A stretch of DNA of 64,000 bases from positions 62,001 through 126,000 of the forward strand of contig NZ_JAIUZR010000001.1 of NCBI RefSeq assembly GCF_020171465.1, written 5' to 3'. The notes below the pieces were generated by a model, which was not told the origin of the DNA, searched no databases, and was given only the letters and a program-made list of their open reading frames with translations. The translations under genes and the position numbers were made by a program. Shown in pieces: positions 62,162 through 64,000 of the stretch. How positions within the stretch are numbered: position 1 is the stretch's first letter; each line of letters starts with the position of its first letter. This stretch comes from Lutimonas saemankumensis (GTDB lineage Bacteria; Bacteroidota; Bacteroidia; Flavobacteriales; Flavobacteriaceae).

Positions 62162-63553
62162 ATGTCAACCAGATACAGCATTATTATATTTTTGGCCTTT
62201 TGTTTACCGTTACTTGTTTATGGTCAGGGATATTACAATCAGGAAAATTTTGGTAACCGTTCACTCTTATTAAGCGGGAATGTAACAGGAAGTGTTGATG
62301 ATCTTGGGCTCACCTATTATAATCCATCACGTATTGCGCTCATCGAAGATCCGGTTTTTACGATAAATGCAAAGGCTTATCAGATAAGTTCCTTGGATCT
62401 ATCCAATGTTTTTGGCCGTGACAGCAAGCTTTCAGATTCGAGATTTGAAGGTGTTCCTAGTTTAATAGCCGGAACCTTTAATATAGAAAAGTGGGATAAA
62501 CATAAATTTGCGTATTCCTTCCTGTCCAAACAACGATTCCGTTTAAATTTTAATGTCTCACAAGAAGTTGATCCTGAAAGGATAGATAATGAGGATATTG
62601 AAAGACTTGTAGGGAATTTCCACTTAGATAATAAGGAGACTGATGAATGGTTTGGCCTGACATGGGGAATGAAGATTAAGGATAATTTCAGTGTTGGAAT
62701 CTCGACATTTGTATCTGTCTATAATGTTTCCGGTCTATATGATGTTCGTTTTTCGAGTTTGTCGGGATTATCCGACGTAGATATTTTTAATAATGAAATA
62801 TCATATAGCCAATTGTCCTATGGAATTTTTTGGAAACTCGGACTGGCCTGGACCCTGAATAAGTTTGACCTGGGAGTTAATGTTGATTTACCCTATCTTG
62901 AAGTGATTTCCGGAGGGAAATTCAGATACCAAAATTATCTTTCCGGGATTGGAGAAAATGAAGATGAGTTTGCATTTTATGATTTCAGGGATCTTGATGC
63001 CAAAAGGAAGGAGCCCTTGGGTATTTCGTTTGGGGTCGGTGTTCCACTTGGGAAAAACAAACTTCATTTTAAAGCTGATTGGCATGGCGGATTATCGGAA
63101 TATGACAGGCTGGTTATACCTCCTGCAGAGGATGGGGGAACCGGATTTTCATTCAGTGAAGAGTTACGATCCGTCATCAATTTTGGATTGGGTGGAGAAT
63201 TCTATTTGAACGAAAAATTAAATATCTACGGAAGTTTTTCAACTGATTTTTCACCCGTAAAATCAAGATCCAACGCATTTGATATAATAGATGAGGAAGA
63301 AAGGGACGCTACCTTTGATGAAGACTTTTTCCATTATGGACTCGGGGTGGATATTAAATTAAAGAAAATGAAAGTGGTTTTGGGATCAACCTATTCCAGG
63401 GCTTCCGGAGATTTTTCTGATCCGGTCGAATTGCCCACTAGTGAATTACAAGATGAGGGTAATGGTGATTCATCCAGAATAGCAGTATCGCGCTGGAGGT
63501 TTATAGTTGGATTGGAAATACCGATTTTTGGTTATGATTTAGAATTCAAATAA
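62162..63553 (+). CDS. DUF5723-type outer-membrane protein
   Basis: A 463-residue exported protein from the ATG at 62162, with a signal peptide ending LVYGQ (residue 21). It opens with NFGNRSLLLSGNVTGSVDDLGLTYYNPSRIAL, in which NP and the Ala/Leu-rich segment resemble the hatch of FadL/OmpP1-like transport barrels (here shown by position 30-60). The rest is barrel-like with alternating hydrophobic strands and ends IPIFGYDLEFK. The size and start fit the DUF5723 family of Bacteroidota. It may be a channel for hydrophobic molecules; the substrate is unknown. Confidence 0.75.
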   Translation: MSTRYSIIIFLAFCLPLLVYGQGYYNQENFGNRSLLLSGNVTGSVDDLGLTYYNPSRIALIEDPVFTINAKAYQISSLDLSNVFGRDSKLSDSRFEGVPSLIAGTFNIEKWDKHKFAYSFLSKQRFRLNFNVSQEVDPERIDNEDIERLVGNFHLDNKETDEWFGLTWGMKIKDNFSVGISTFVSVYNVSGLYDVRFSSLSGLSDVDIFNNEISYSQLSYGIFWKLGLAWTLNKFDLGVNVDLPYLEVISGGKFRYQNYLSGIGENEDEFAFYDFRDLDAKRKEPLGISFGVGVPLGKNKLHFKADWHGGLSEYDRLVIPPAEDGGTGFSFSEELRSVINFGLGGEFYLNEKLNIYGSFSTDFSPVKSRSNAFDIIDEEERDATFDEDFFHYGLGVDIKLKKMKVVLGSTYSRASGDFSDPVELPTSELQDEGNGDSSRIAVSRWRFIVGLEIPIFGYDLEFK

Positions 63554-63582
63554 TTTATGATCAGTTGATATGTCACGTGTAT

Positions 63583-63602
63583 AATGACGATTGTCATTTT
63601 CT
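63583..63602 (+). terminator. Weak hairpin downstream of the DUF5723 gene
   Basis: AATGAC (63583-63588) and GTCATT (63593-63598) pair around a GATT loop and run into TTTT. The stem is short and AT-rich, so it is at best a weak terminator. Confidence 0.3.
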
Positions 63603-63644
63603 ATTCCTGATTTTGTGATTAATTTTACGCGATAACATGTAAAT

Positions 63645-63998
63645 ATGAAATCAAAGGCACTTCTTTTCATTGGAATAGCAATGTTGATTACAGGAATTCT
63701 TTTCCGCAAGATTTTTTCTTTTGAGATAACGGGACTAATTTTGATCTTAACGGGTGTTTTGATGAAGACAGTCTATATCATTATGAAGGCAAGAAGTGGC
63801 GAGTATATGCCAGGATCCGAACTCGTTTTTCTGTTCACTGGATTAGCGTTGTTTCTTTCCGGCCTTTATTTGAGATCAATTTCTTTCGATTATATAAATC
63901 CTGCACTTATGATAGTAACGGGAATAACTTTAAAAGTTATTTTCATCCTACTCTTTGTTAAAAAGGTCAGGCAGAATAGGGAAGGTCTTATAGAATAG
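63645..63998 (+). CDS. Small membrane protein with four spans
   Basis: A 117-residue protein that consists almost entirely of four hydrophobic spans (about 5-20, 28-46, 59-76 and 85-107) with a short basic C-terminus. The halves look alike (LFIGIAMLITGILFRK and FLFTGLALFLSGLYLR), so it may have arisen by an internal duplication. No family is recognised. It is complete, ending two bases before the end of the window. Confidence 0.65.
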   Translation: MKSKALLFIGIAMLITGILFRKIFSFEITGLILILTGVLMKTVYIIMKARSGEYMPGSELVFLFTGLALFLSGLYLRSISFDYINPALMIVTGITLKVIFILLFVKKVRQNREGLIE

Positions 63999-64000
63999 AT

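Overview
The window is AT-rich, gene-dense DNA from a member of the Bacteroidota, most likely a marine or environmental flavobacterium. The pointers are two-component propeller (Reg_prop/Y_Y_Y) kinases, fused BatB/BatC, DUF5723 and CarboxypepD_reg-like envelope proteins, lipoproteins with short LxxC lipoboxes, a TTTG-N20-TAnnTTTG promoter, and little use of Shine-Dalgarno sites. I see no rRNA, tRNA, CRISPR array, phage or insertion sequence. Function calls rest on motif and family recognition from the sequence alone.

Region A (1-11.6 kb) is a signalling operon: three histidine kinases with almost the same kinase core but unrelated input parts (six tandem GAF-like modules; a periplasmic propeller; TPRs), then a single-domain response regulator and a response regulator fused to a class III nucleotide cyclase. 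Region B (11.6-17.0 kb) holds a fasciclin lipoprotein, an MFS transporter, a DUF1295 membrane enzyme with a small partner, and a GMC oxidoreductase with its gluconate-2-dehydrogenase subunit 3-type partner. Region C (17.1-23.6 kb, minus strand) is the MoxR-DUF58-DUF4381-BatA-BatB/C-BatD operon. Region D (23.7-31.4 kb) is mixed metabolism: a GH53 galactanase, a small secreted protein, a creatininase-family enzyme, L-serine dehydratase, a saccharopine-dehydrogenase-family enzyme and an alpha/beta hydrolase lipoprotein.

Region E (31.4-52.0 kb) is the most unusual part. A tight 11-gene plus-strand operon runs from 35036 to 52006, with one more CRTAC1 gene divergent from it. It encodes CRTAC1/ASPIC-UnbV calcium-binding propeller proteins (four counting the divergent one), an HzsA-like single-haem lipoprotein, a YVTN-propeller/MauG-like protein with three CxxCH sites, a stand-alone sensor-type propeller, a deviant RidA protein, two substrate-binding proteins without any transporter, and, at the end, an asparagine-synthetase-like enzyme without a glutaminase cysteine whose gene overlaps that of a radical SAM enzyme. 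Most products are exported; three (RidA, AsnB-like, radical SAM) look cytosolic. I do not know a described system with this composition, and it is my main candidate for a new pathway.

Region F (52.0-57.1 kb) contains a DUF481 outer-membrane protein and the conserved YbbP-YbbA / TesA divergon. Region G (57.1-64 kb) carries envelope genes: a barrel-type protein broken by a one-base frameshift, a CarboxypepD_reg-like protein, a patatin-BamA-type phospholipase, a SYLF-domain protein, a DUF5723 outer-membrane protein and a small membrane protein.
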